Shown here in pieces: positions 7,077 to 13,000 of a stretch of DNA of 17,921 nucleotides. Each line of letters opens with the position of its first letter. Positions within the stretch are counted from its first letter, which is position 1. The notes under the pieces were generated by a model. That model was not told where the DNA came from. It saw only the letters and a program-made list of their open reading frames with translations, and did not search any database. The stretch is taken from positions 1-17,921 of the forward strand of contig CANPWF010000016.1 of NCBI GenBank assembly GCA_947581885.1, in the 5' to 3' direction. The stretch comes from an uncultured Clostridia bacterium (GTDB lineage Bacteria; Bacillota; Clostridia; Christensenellales; Borkfalkiaceae). The position numbers and the translations under genes were made by a program.

Positions 7077-8353
7077 AGAAGGGCGACGCGCAGGACGGAA
7101 TCCACCTTGGCGATCTCGGTGGCGTTGAGCTTTTCGACCGCGCTTTTGATGTTCGATTCGTGCGTTTCGTGCGTGACGAGCACGACGGTAGTCACTTCCC
7201 CTTTCGAACCGCATTGGATGAGTTCGCCGATGGAGACCCCTGTTTTCCCGAGAGCGGAGGCGATCTTCGCAAGCACCCCCGACTTATCGGCAACGGTGAG
7301 GCGAAGGTAGTACGCGCTCGAAAAGTCCTCGGCAAATTGCACCCCTGCCTCCTCTTTTTCCCCGTTTTTGAAAGTGGAATAGCGGATGTCGCTGTGCGTG
7401 GAGGCATAGAGAATGTCGCTCACGATCGCGCTTCCCGTGGGAAGATCCCCCGCGCCCCTGCCGTAGAGCATGACTTCGCCGACCGCGTCGCCGACGAGAT
7501 AGACGGCGTTAAAGCTCCCCTCCACCGAGGCGAGCGGATGATCCTTGCGGACAAATGCGGGATGCACGCGTACCTCGATGCCCGCGTCCGTCTGTTTGCC
7601 GATGGCGAGCAGTTTCAACACATATCCGAGCTCTTTGCCGTGGCGGATATCTTCGGGGGAGATGTTCGTGATCCCCTCGCGGAAGATACGGGTGTAGGGC
7701 ACTTTGGTATGGAAGGCGAGCGACGAGAGGATAGAGAGTTTATAGCATGCGTCGAATCCTTCCACGTCGGCGGAAGGGTCCGCTTCCGCATAGCCGAGCT
7801 CCTGCGCCCTCTTCAAGGCATCCTCGTACGAGGAGCCATTTTCCGTCATCTCGGAGAGGATGTAGTTGGTCGTGCCGTTGATGATCCCCGCGACGGTGTG
7901 CACGCGGTTGCTCTCGATGCCGTCGAGCAAGGTGCGGATGACGGGCACGCCGCCCACACAGCTCGCCTCGAAGTACAGCCCCGCGTTCTGCCGCTTGGCA
8001 GCGCGTTCGAGTTCATGGGAATACTTGCAGATGAGTTCTTTGTTGGAAGTGACGACGGTTTTCCCCGCATTGAGGGCGCAAAGGACGTACTCCCGCGCCG
8101 CCCCCACGCCGCCGATACATTCGACGACGAGATTGACATCGGGATCGGCGACGACTTCGGCGATGTTGGAACGGATCTTCTCCGCGGGCACGCCGAGGGC
8201 GAGTGCCTTCTCGCGGTCGAGTTCGAGCACGCTCTCGACGGCGAGATCGACGTTTTGCGTCTTTTGATAGAATTCCCGATGGGACGACAAGATCTTATAG
8301 GTGCCGCTTCCGACGACCCCCAACCCCAAGATGGCAATTCCGACCTTTCTCAT
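7073..8353 (-). CDS. hom: Homoserine dehydrogenase with C-terminal ACT domain
   Basis: Reduces aspartate semialdehyde to homoserine with NAD(P)H, the branch point toward threonine and methionine. It has 426 aa, typical for the single-domain (not aspartokinase-fused) bacterial enzyme. The Rossmann motif GLGVVGSGT is at 10-18. The catalytic lysines expected for the family are K105 (TSNKEL) and K205 (DACYKLSIL). The signature AGIINGTTNYIL is at 155-166. The ACT domain (about 349-426, YLRLTVADKSGVLAKIA) would give feedback inhibition, usually by threonine. The start and stop both lie in ATGA overlaps, with coaX upstream and the ATP-grasp gene downstream. Homoserine kinase and threonine synthase, often next to hom, are absent here. 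Confidence 0.97.
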   Translation of the reverse strand: MRKVGIAILGLGVVGSGTYKILSSHREFYQKTQNVDLAVESVLELDREKALALGVPAEKIRSNIAEVVADPDVNLVVECIGGVGAAREYVLCALNAGKTVVTSNKELICKYSHELERAAKRQNAGLYFEASCVGGVPVIRTLLDGIESNRVHTVAGIINGTTNYILSEMTENGSSYEDALKRAQELGYAEADPSADVEGFDACYKLSILSSLAFHTKVPYTRIFREGITNISPEDIRHGKELGYVLKLLAIGKQTDAGIEVRVHPAFVRKDHPLASVEGSFNAVYLVGDAVGEVMLYGRGAGDLPTGSAIVSDILYASTHSDIRYSTFKNGEKEEAGVQFAEDFSSAYYLRLTVADKSGVLAKIASALGKTGVSIGELIQCGSKGEVTTVVLVTHETHESNIKSAVEKLNATEIAKVDSVLRVALL

Positions 8354-9132
8354 TTTCCTTCCTCCGAACAGTTCATCTCATAGAGATAGCGAAGCCCGTC
8401 GAGCGTGAGCATCTTGTCGATGATGTCGATGCAGGGTGTTTCCCGTGCGATGACTTCGGAAAATCCGCCCGTCGCAACGGTAAGTGCCTCCTCTTTGAGC
8501 TCCTTTTTGATCTTTTTCACGATATAATCGACGAGCCCCGCGAACCCGAATACGATGCCCGCCTGCATGTTGGTGACGGTGTTCGTCGCGATGACGCTCG
8601 CGGGTGCCTCGATCTCGACGCGGGGAAGTTTCGCCGTGCCCGATACGAGGCTGTCGAGCGAACCCTTGATCCCCGGGGCGATGACTCCGCCGATGAATTC
8701 GCCGTTTTTTAAGACGTTGAACGTCGTCGCGGTGCCGAAGTCCACGATGATGATGGGCTTCTCCGAGCCGTATTTCCGAAGAGCGGAGACGTTGTTCACC
8801 ACGCGGTCCGCCCCCACTTCCCTCGCGTTGTCCGCCCGCATCCGAAGCCCCGTTCTGAGCCCGGGGGCGATCTGCAAGGGCTTCACCGAGAGGTAACTTC
8901 CGAGCATGTGCACGAAGGTATAATCGAGGGACGGGACGACTGACGAGAAGATCCCGCCCGCAATCTTTTCCCGCCCGACCCCATGCAGAGAGAGCATGGT
9001 GATGAGCTGTACGCCGTATTCGTCCGAAGTCTTGCGAAGGTCGGTCGCAACGCGGAAGGAGAACACGAGCGTTTCCCCCTCGAAAACGGCGTATTTGATA
9101 TTGGAATTTCCGATGTCGATGCAAATGATCAT
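8350..9132 (-). CDS. coaX: Type III pantothenate kinase
   Basis: Phosphorylates pantothenate with ATP, the first step of CoA synthesis. It has 260 aa, a standard length. The phosphate-binding DIGNSNIKYA lies at 6-15, GADRVVNN at 107-114 contains the catalytic aspartate D109, and DFGTATTF at 131-138 is the monovalent-cation and second phosphate motif. GGVIAPGI is at 148-155. The start ATG overlaps the TGA of the ECF S-component gene, and its own TGA overlaps the hom start. Linkage to a membrane S component supports coupled vitamin uptake and phosphorylation. Type III kinases are not inhibited by CoA, as known for the family, so control is likely at uptake or transcription. Confidence 0.97.
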   Translation of the reverse strand: MIICIDIGNSNIKYAVFEGETLVFSFRVATDLRKTSDEYGVQLITMLSLHGVGREKIAGGIFSSVVPSLDYTFVHMLGSYLSVKPLQIAPGLRTGLRMRADNAREVGADRVVNNVSALRKYGSEKPIIIVDFGTATTFNVLKNGEFIGGVIAPGIKGSLDSLVSGTAKLPRVEIEAPASVIATNTVTNMQAGIVFGFAGLVDYIVKKIKKELKEEALTVATGGFSEVIARETPCIDIIDKMLTLDGLRYLYEMNCSEEGK

Positions 9133-9851
9133 GACTGTTTCTCGGAGGGTTCCGCAGTGGAAGCGGAAATTTCGGGCTCGGTTTCCCCTTCGGGCTCGGT
9201 TTCCCCTTCGGGCTTTTTACCGCCCTTGTATTTTTTCAGGAAATATTTCTCCGTGATCTGCACCACGCGGCAGACGGCGGGCGCGAGCACGAGGTTGACG
9301 GCGAACTCGATGAAGAAGTTCCATGTGACGAGCACGACGACGATGAACACGAAGATGTTCATGCTCCCCATCTCAACAGAGCCTTGGAAGGAAGAGATAG
9401 CACCGTTCATGCAAAGGCAACCGAGGATGAAGAGCCCCGTATTGATGACGGGCACCACCCCCGCCGCAACAAAGACGGCAGCGAGCTGATTCCGCTTTGC
9501 GATGAGGCGATACAAGAAACCCGCCACCAAGCCCGCGACAGTCGTCTTTACAATGCAGGTGAACACGGTGACGACGGGGCTTTCCGTCCAAATGACCGTA
9601 TAGAACGGGGACAGCCCCATGATGACTTGCACGAGCACGACGACCCCGCATGCAAAGCCGAGGAGTGCGCCCACGACGGGACCGAACAGGATCGCACCCA
9701 AGACGATGGGGATGAGGGTGAAGTTGAGCTGCACCACGCCGATCGAGATCGTTCCGCCAAACGCCTGTAAGACGATGACGAGCGCGAGAAGCACCGCCAT
9801 ATAGGCGATGTTCTTCGCAGAGAAAAACTTGCGGATGTTTCCGCGTTCCAT
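9129..9851 (-). CDS. ECF transporter S component, probably for pantothenate
   Basis: A 240-aa integral membrane protein with about six hydrophobic segments between residues 14 and 195. It has the look of an energy-coupling-factor substrate-binding (S) component, including AYMAVLLALVIVLQ near the N terminus, which resembles S-subunit helix 1. It would need the shared EcfA/A'/T module, which is not in this window. Overlap with coaX makes pantothenate the most likely substrate (PanT-like), but this rests on context. The start chosen is the ATG at 9851, which has GGAGGT 5 nt upstream. An in-frame GTG nine codons earlier lacks a ribosome site. The cytoplasmic tail is acidic and contains a GETEPE repeat encoded by an 18-bp tandem duplication. 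Confidence 0.85.
   Translation of the reverse strand: MERGNIRKFFSAKNIAYMAVLLALVIVLQAFGGTISIGVVQLNFTLIPIVLGAILFGPVVGALLGFACGVVVLVQVIMGLSPFYTVIWTESPVVTVFTCIVKTTVAGLVAGFLYRLIAKRNQLAAVFVAAGVVPVINTGLFILGCLCMNGAISSFQGSVEMGSMNIFVFIVVVLVTWNFFIEFAVNLVLAPAVCRVVQITEKYFLKKYKGGKKPEGETEPEGETEPEISASTAEPSEKQS
9171..9206 (-). repeat. 18-bp in-frame tandem duplication in the S-component tail
   Basis: TTCGGGCTCGGTTTCCCC occurs at 9171-9188 and again, identical, at 9189-9206, and a third copy begins (TTCGGGCT). Because the period is 18 bp, copy changes keep frame and only lengthen the acidic (GETEPE)n tail. Confidence 0.9.
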
Positions 9852-9877
9852 AATGTACCTCCGTCGGATTTCCTTCA

Positions 9878-9920
9878 CGGAATATCCGCAGAAAAAATTG
9901 TTTTGCGGCTTATGCGGATA
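9878..9920 (-). promoter_or_regulatory. Inverted repeat in the leader of the ECF-S/coaX operon
   Basis: In the RNA of the minus strand, TATCCGCA pairs perfectly with TGCGGATA across a 22-nt U-rich loop. The hairpin sits between the promoter and the GGAGGT ribosome site of the first gene. It has no poly-U tail directly after it, so it does not look like a standard terminator. It may be a cis-regulatory RNA element or an operator. I do not recognise a known riboswitch class. Confidence 0.45.
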
Positions 9921-9956
9921 CGACCGAATGTGCCGTTCCGCACCGCTTTCAAGCCC

Positions 9957-9985
9957 ATTATATCAAATTATGCGGGGAATGGCAA
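9957..9985 (-). promoter_or_regulatory. Sigma-A promoter of the ECF-S/coaX/hom operon
   Basis: Minus-strand TTGCCA (9985-9980), 17-nt spacer, TATAAT (9962-9957). The start would be near 9950, giving a leader of about 100 nt. No other promoter is apparent at the overlapping gene junctions, so all five genes are probably co-transcribed from here. Confidence 0.9.
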
Positions 9986-10009
9986 CTAAATGCGTCCCCT
10001 TATTTTACG

Positions 10010-10039
10010 GAACATTTTCGCTATCTTTCTTCATACAAT
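10010..10039 (+). promoter_or_regulatory. Candidate sigma-E-like promoter before the small Gly/Cys protein
   Basis: GAACATT (10010-10016), 15 nt, CATACAAT (10032-10039). The -10 is a perfect match to CATACAHT and the -35 matches KMATATT at six of seven positions. Read as sigma-A, TACAAT would lack a usable -35. Transcription would start near 10046. Confidence 0.45.
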
Positions 10040-10050
10040 GCAACAGAACA

Positions 10051-10082
10051 CCGCGGGGATCCCAATTTACATAACTCCGCGG
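10051..10082 (+). other. Stem-loop in the leader of the small Gly/Cys protein
   Basis: CCGCGGGG (10051-10058) pairs with CTCCGCGG (10075-10082), eight pairs with one G-U. The stem ends 3 nt before the AAGGAGG ribosome site (10086-10092). It may stabilise the message or tune initiation. Confidence 0.5.
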
Positions 10083-10099
10083 ATGAAGGAGGAAAAACC

Positions 10100-10303
10100 A
10101 TGAATTTCGGCGGAAATAACTGCCTCTGGACGCTCATCATCCTGCTCATTTTGGGCTCGGTCGGCGCGAATGTGCTCTCTTCCAAGGCCTTGAACGGCTG
10201 CGGCTGGCCCCTTCTTGCTGCAATTGCGTACTGCCTCGGAAAGAACGGCGGACTCGGGAATCTCGTTTCGAGCCTCGGCGGCGGTTGCGGCTGCAACAAC
10301 TAA
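10100..10303 (+). CDS. Small hydrophobic Gly/Cys-rich protein
   Basis: A 67-aa protein. It begins MNFGGNNCLW, has a hydrophobic helix at about 9-28 and a second hydrophobic stretch at 36-47, and ends in the Gly/Cys-rich tail GGGCGCNN. Cysteines are at 8, 34, 45, 63 and 65. It resembles short clostridial proteins often labelled chorion-class high-cysteine or simply hypothetical, whose function is not established. An ideal AAGGAGG ribosome site lies 7 nt before the ATG, so it is strongly translated when transcribed. A CATACAAT box upstream hints at expression in the sporulating mother cell, where a small Cys-rich hydrophobic protein could join the coat. A membrane peptide in vegetative cells is the alternative. 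Confidence 0.8.
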   Translation: MNFGGNNCLWTLIILLILGSVGANVLSSKALNGCGWPLLAAIAYCLGKNGGLGNLVSSLGGGCGCNN

Positions 10304-10329
10304 GTTTTGAATCCGATCCCGCAGAGAAA

Positions 10330-10363
10330 GGGAGCCACGCGTTGCGTCGGCTCCCTGTTCGGT
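10330..10363 (+). terminator. Terminator between the small Gly/Cys gene and the Nudix gene
   Basis: GGGAGCC-ACGC-GTT-GCGT-C-GGCTCCC (10330-10355) makes an 11-bp stem with one bulge, followed by the weak T-rich run TGTTCGGTTT. It lies in the gap between two converging genes. On the minus strand the stem is followed by TTTCTC, so it may serve both. Confidence 0.75.
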
Positions 10364-10374
10364 TTATAGATCTT

Positions 10375-10905
10375 TCATCCGTTCTTCTTTTTTAAGAGGG
10401 CGACGAGGGTTTTCCCGTCGCGGATCGTGCCGTTTTCCACCAACAAAAACGCCTCTTCGAGCGGAACATACTCCACGCGGAGAAATTCCCCCTTGTCGAG
10501 ATGCTGTTTTCCTTCCTTTACCCCAATCGCCTCATAGATGTAGATGATCTCGTCGGTATAGCCGGGGGAAGGATACAACGTCGCAAGGAGTTTCAGTCTC
10601 TCCGCTTCGAGCCCCGTCTCCTCGGAAAGTTCCCTCTTCGCGCCCAAAACGGGATCTTCCCCCTCTTCGAGCTTGCCCGCGGGGATCTCGAGGAGTTCTT
10701 CCCCATAGGCGTAACGAAACTGCCTTACGAGGGCGACTTTATGATCTTTAACGGCGAGAACGCCGACCCCGCCCGCGTGCTCGACGATCTCCCGTTTGCA
10801 GGGCGACCCGTCGGGAAGAAGCGCGTCGTCGCACCGAAGGGACAAAATTTTCCCGCGGTAGAGATAGTTCTTTTTTACCGTCTCTTCAAACAGTCCGTCT
10901 TTCAA
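10375..10905 (-). CDS. Nudix hydrolase, ADP-ribose pyrophosphatase type
   Basis: Hydrolyses a nucleoside diphosphate linked to another moiety, most likely ADP-ribose, in the cytoplasm. It has 176 aa. The Nudix box is perfect: G77-x5-E83-x7-REL(91-93)-x-EE(95-96)-x-G98-L. VALVRQFRYAYGEELLEIPAGKLE just before it is the arrangement found in ADP-ribose pyrophosphatases, and a proline-containing YPSPGYTDEI segment follows. The start is a TTG (10905) that overlaps the TGA of the upstream gene as TTGA. The ribosome site is only GAAGGCGG inside that gene, so translation is probably coupled and low. I do not give a gene symbol because the substrate is inferred. Confidence 0.93.
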   Translation of the reverse strand: MKDGLFEETVKKNYLYRGKILSLRCDDALLPDGSPCKREIVEHAGGVGVLAVKDHKVALVRQFRYAYGEELLEIPAGKLEEGEDPVLGAKRELSEETGLEAERLKLLATLYPSPGYTDEIIYIYEAIGVKEGKQHLDKGEFLRVEYVPLEEAFLLVENGTIRDGKTLVALLKKKNG

Positions 10906-11612
10906 AGTTTTGCCGCCTTCTCGAAGATCTCCGTGCTCGCCTCGCTCTCCCCGCGGATGCAGAGAAGGAAATACCGATAGCCCGTAAGGTGGACGATGAG
11001 CTCCTGCGCGTCCCTTCTGCCCGCCGCCGCGACCGCCGCCTGAATGAGCACGTCGCCGCCCGCTTCGTCCTCTTCCGAGAGGTTGAGAGCGGAGATCCGC
11101 GCCCTCTCTTCCCCGAGCTTTTCTTCGATCTCGCCGAAGAGTTCATCCCTCTTCTTGCGGCGAAGTGCCGCCCTTCCCGTCGGGGAGAAATCGGGGAAGC
11201 AATCGCGCACGATATCGCGGAACGGGCGAATGATCCGCTCGGCAAACACCGTATAGCTCGCCGTGTAGCTTCCGTCCACATGGAAATAGCGAAGGAGAAA
11301 TTCGTTGAACTTCATCGCGCCCGCGTCGAGTTCGACGAGCAGGCAAAACACATACGCGAGCACTTCGCTCCGTTCGGCGGGCAGGAGCGCGGCGATCCCC
11401 GCCCCGTTTTTGGGCACGCGCAAATACGCCGCCTTTGCCGCGGGGAAGTCGTACCCCTCCGTGACGACGGAGAACAGCTTTACGAGCGCGGGACAATCCG
11501 CAATCGCCCGCAGCGTTTCGGCGATGCGCGATTCCGCTTGCATATAGGAGCCCCCCACGATCTCGTCGCAGGAGACGAAAAAGCGTTGCAGCTGTGCGAA
11601 ATTATCTTCCAT
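10902..11612 (-). CDS. Conserved-looking hypothetical protein coupled to the Nudix gene
   Basis: A 236-aa soluble protein that I do not recognise. It looks mostly helical, with no signal peptide, membrane segment or metal motif. The middle segment FLLRYFHVDGSYTASYTVFAERIIRPFRDIV (about 105-135) looks the most structured. A basic RAALRRKKRDELF stretch lies near 148-160. The C-terminal part is charged. The ATG at 11612 has GGAGGAAGT directly upstream; an in-frame ATG 12 codons earlier lacks this. The gene has its own extended -10 promoter, and its stop overlaps the TTG start of the Nudix hydrolase, so the two are one transcription unit. A shared role is plausible but unproven. Confidence 0.8.
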   Translation of the reverse strand: MEDNFAQLQRFFVSCDEIVGGSYMQAESRIAETLRAIADCPALVKLFSVVTEGYDFPAAKAAYLRVPKNGAGIAALLPAERSEVLAYVFCLLVELDAGAMKFNEFLLRYFHVDGSYTASYTVFAERIIRPFRDIVRDCFPDFSPTGRAALRRKKRDELFGEIEEKLGEERARISALNLSEEDEAGGDVLIQAAVAAAGRRDAQELIVHLTGYRYFLLCIRGESEASTEIFEKAAKL

Positions 11613-11663
11613 ACTTCCTCCTTCCGAGGGCGTGCGGAGGGTCCGCATACCCCTTTCCGCCCC

Positions 11664-11673
11664 ATTATAGCAT
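11664..11673 (-). promoter_or_regulatory. Extended -10 promoter of the hypothetical/Nudix operon
   Basis: The minus strand reads TGCTATAAT, an extended -10 (TGnTATAAT), about 50 nt before the ATG. The -35 at 17 nt spacing is TTTAAT, which is weak and lies in an A/T tract. It sits back to back with the plus-strand promoter at 11711. Confidence 0.75.
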
Positions 11674-11710
11674 ACTCGGAAAAAAAATTAAAGAATTTTT
11701 TCGAAATATC

Positions 11711-11739
11711 TTGATTTTATCCGTAATTTTATGTATAAT
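11711..11739 (+). promoter_or_regulatory. Sigma-A promoter of the HPr-like gene
   Basis: TTGATT (11711-11716), 17-nt spacer, TATAAT (11734-11739). The region just upstream is A/T-rich and could act as an UP element for both divergent promoters. Confidence 0.88.
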
Positions 11740-11771
11740 GAGGTCACATCAAAATGTTGGAGGGCATTATC

Positions 11772-11999
11772 ATGAAATCGGTAAAAATTTCCCTCGAGAT
11801 GGCACAGCGCGTAAAAGAGTTCGTCAACATCACGCAAGCGTGCGATTTTGAGATCCTGTTGAAGAGCGGCAAGTATGTCGTCGACGCGAAGTCCATCCTC
11901 GGGATCTTCAGCCTCGACCTGTCCCGTCCGCTCACCGTCGAAATTTACAGCGACGACTGCGGGGAACTTCTCGAACAACTGAAAAAATTCGCAGCGTAA
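11772..11999 (+). CDS. HPr-like protein without the PTS histidine
   Basis: A 75-aa protein with the size and pattern of HPr. AKSILGIFSLDL (39-50) matches the HPr helix around the regulatory Ser-46 (NLKSIMGVMSL in Bacillus), with S41 in that place. The phosphocarrier His-15 site is not conserved: an ungapped alignment puts M10 there and no histidine occurs anywhere in the protein. It therefore cannot carry the normal PTS phosphate. Like Crh, it could still be a target of HPr kinase or a partner of a regulator. The start is the second ATG (11772), preceded by GGAGGG at 7 nt; the ATG at 11754 has no ribosome site. A structured terminator follows, so it is largely monocistronic. Confidence 0.85.
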   Translation: MKSVKISLEMAQRVKEFVNITQACDFEILLKSGKYVVDAKSILGIFSLDLSRPLTVEIYSDDCGELLEQLKKFAA

Positions 12000-12002
12000 A
12001 GT

Positions 12003-12051
12003 CAGAACACAACATCGGGCCGCTCGCAGTGAGAGCGGCCTATTTGTTCTG
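12003..12051 (+). terminator. Compound hairpin / terminator after the HPr-like gene
   Basis: The inner stem GGCCGCTC/GAGCGGCC (12018-12025, 12033-12040) is followed by TATTTGTT. A perfect outer stem CAGAACA/TGTTCTG (12003-12009, 12045-12051) encloses it across an internal loop. The T-run is weak. The DUF4364 gene starts only 18 nt later with no clear promoter of its own, so the hairpin may be a leaky terminator or attenuator. Confidence 0.72.
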
Positions 12052-12068
12052 TACAAACGGGGTTCGTT

Positions 12069-12593
12069 ATGCAGATAAAGGGTGAAACATCCGTCAATAA
12101 ATTGGTCCTTTTGTTCGTGTTTGATAAGATGGAGAGTCCGCTTTCCGAGCGGACGCTTATCGATATGTGCACTTCCTCCAACGATTGGATCAATTATATG
12201 GACTGTATGGTCCTCATCCATAAACTGCTCTCCGACGGGTTCATCTGCGAGATCCCCGCGAGCGACGATCCCCTCTACACCATCACGCCCGAAGGCAGGG
12301 AAACGCTCGCCAACTTCTATATCAATATCCCGCGCAGCCTTCGCGAGGAAATTTCGCGGTTCGTAAAGAACAACAGCACCCATTTCCGCAACAAGCAAGA
12401 CTGCAAGGCGGACTATTTCAAGAACAAGGACGGATCCTTCACCGTGTTCTTGAAGATCCTCGCCCCCGTTCAGCCCATGCTCGAACTCAAATTCGTGGTG
12501 CCCGATAAAAAGACGGCGAATAATATCTATAAAAAATGGGAAGATAAAGCGTCGGAACTGTATTCCGCCGTGTACGAAACACTTGTCGATTAG
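12069..12593 (+). CDS. DUF4364 family protein, winged-helix type
   Basis: A 174-aa cytoplasmic protein. NKLVLLFVFDKMESPLSERTL near the N terminus, a long helix with two-residue repeats (NYMDCMVLIHKLLSDGFI) and the wing-like YTITPEGRETLANF (about 76-89) are the pattern of DUF4364. This is a clostridial family predicted to have a winged-helix fold related to PadR-like regulators. The C-terminal half (DYFKNKDGSFTVFLKILA...) is a beta-rich domain of unknown use. Its target is unknown. The ribosome site before the ATG at 12069 is weak (GGGG). A TSCPD gene follows after 9 nt, so the two are one operon. Confidence 0.88.
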   Translation: MQIKGETSVNKLVLLFVFDKMESPLSERTLIDMCTSSNDWINYMDCMVLIHKLLSDGFICEIPASDDPLYTITPEGRETLANFYINIPRSLREEISRFVKNNSTHFRNKQDCKADYFKNKDGSFTVFLKILAPVQPMLELKFVVPDKKTANNIYKKWEDKASELYSAVYETLVD

Positions 12594-12602
12594 AGGTGAA
12601 TC

Positions 12603-12854
12603 ATGATTACGTATTCTACAAAGGGAACTTGCTCCAAACAGATCATTTTCGATATCGCGGAGGACAATACCATTCATAACGTGAAATTCATCGGCGGTTG
12701 CAGCGGCAACCTGCAAGGGATCGCTCGGCTCGTCGAGGGGAAAACGCCCGATGAGATCGTCCCTCTCCTTTCGGGGATCCGCTGCCGCCAGAATACCTCC
12801 TGCCCCGATCAGCTCGCCAAGGCGTTGGAGCCCTACTGCAAGAAGGCGGATTGA
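12603..12854 (+). CDS. TSCPD domain protein (TIGR03905 type)
   Basis: An 83-aa protein matching the short stand-alone TSCPD family: GGCSGN at 31-36, LSGIRC near 56-61 and the name-giving TSCPDQLA at 65-72. The conserved cysteines are C10, C33, C61 and C67, with an extra C79. The same domain occurs at the end of some class II (vitamin B12-dependent) ribonucleotide reductases, where it binds metal. The small free-standing form has no proven role. The ATG has AGAGGTG upstream. It sits 9 nt behind the DUF4364 gene and is followed by a terminator. Confidence 0.92.
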   Translation: MITYSTKGTCSKQIIFDIAEDNTIHNVKFIGGCSGNLQGIARLVEGKTPDEIVPLLSGIRCRQNTSCPDQLAKALEPYCKKAD

Positions 12855-12885
12855 AACTTTTCCGGCAAATGTGTTCTGTTTTCGG

Positions 12886-12923
12886 GCGGTTTGGCGTGCG
12901 TCAAGCCGCTTTCTGCTATTTTG
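12886..12923 (+). terminator. Intrinsic terminator after the TSCPD gene
   Basis: GCGGTTTGGC-GTGC-GTCAAGCCGC (12886-12909) gives ten consecutive pairs (two G-U), followed by TTTCTGCTATTTTG. A small further hairpin CTTTCA/TGAAAG lies at about 12926-12943. Confidence 0.82.
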
Positions 12924-12962
12924 AACTTTCACTTCGTTGAAAGAGAGCCTTCATCTTCCGTT

Positions 12963-12981
12963 CACAAAATTGTGTTAAAAT
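12963..12981 (+). promoter_or_regulatory. Possible promoter and operator before the lipoprotein gene
   Basis: TAAAAT (12976-12981) is a possible -10 some 20 nt before the ATG, but no good -35 sits at 16-18 nt. An inverted repeat CACAA-AA-TTGTG (12963-12974) directly abuts it and could be an operator. The ribosome site AAAGGAAAG follows. Weak evidence. Confidence 0.35.
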
Positions 12982-13000
12982 CGGAAAAAAGGAAAGACTT

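Noticed and set aside
7160..8383. A 407-codon open frame opposite hom
   Set aside because: Antisense shadow of a certain gene, with low-complexity composition and no ribosome site.
11679..11702. GAAAAAA...TTTTTTC inverted repeat between the divergent promoters
   Set aside because: It consists of A and T tracts only and is better explained as A/T-rich promoter-flanking DNA than as a specific site.
12926..12943. CTTTCA/TGAAAG hairpin as a second terminator
   Set aside because: The stem is only 6 bp and A/T-rich and no T-run follows; the stronger terminator is at 12886.
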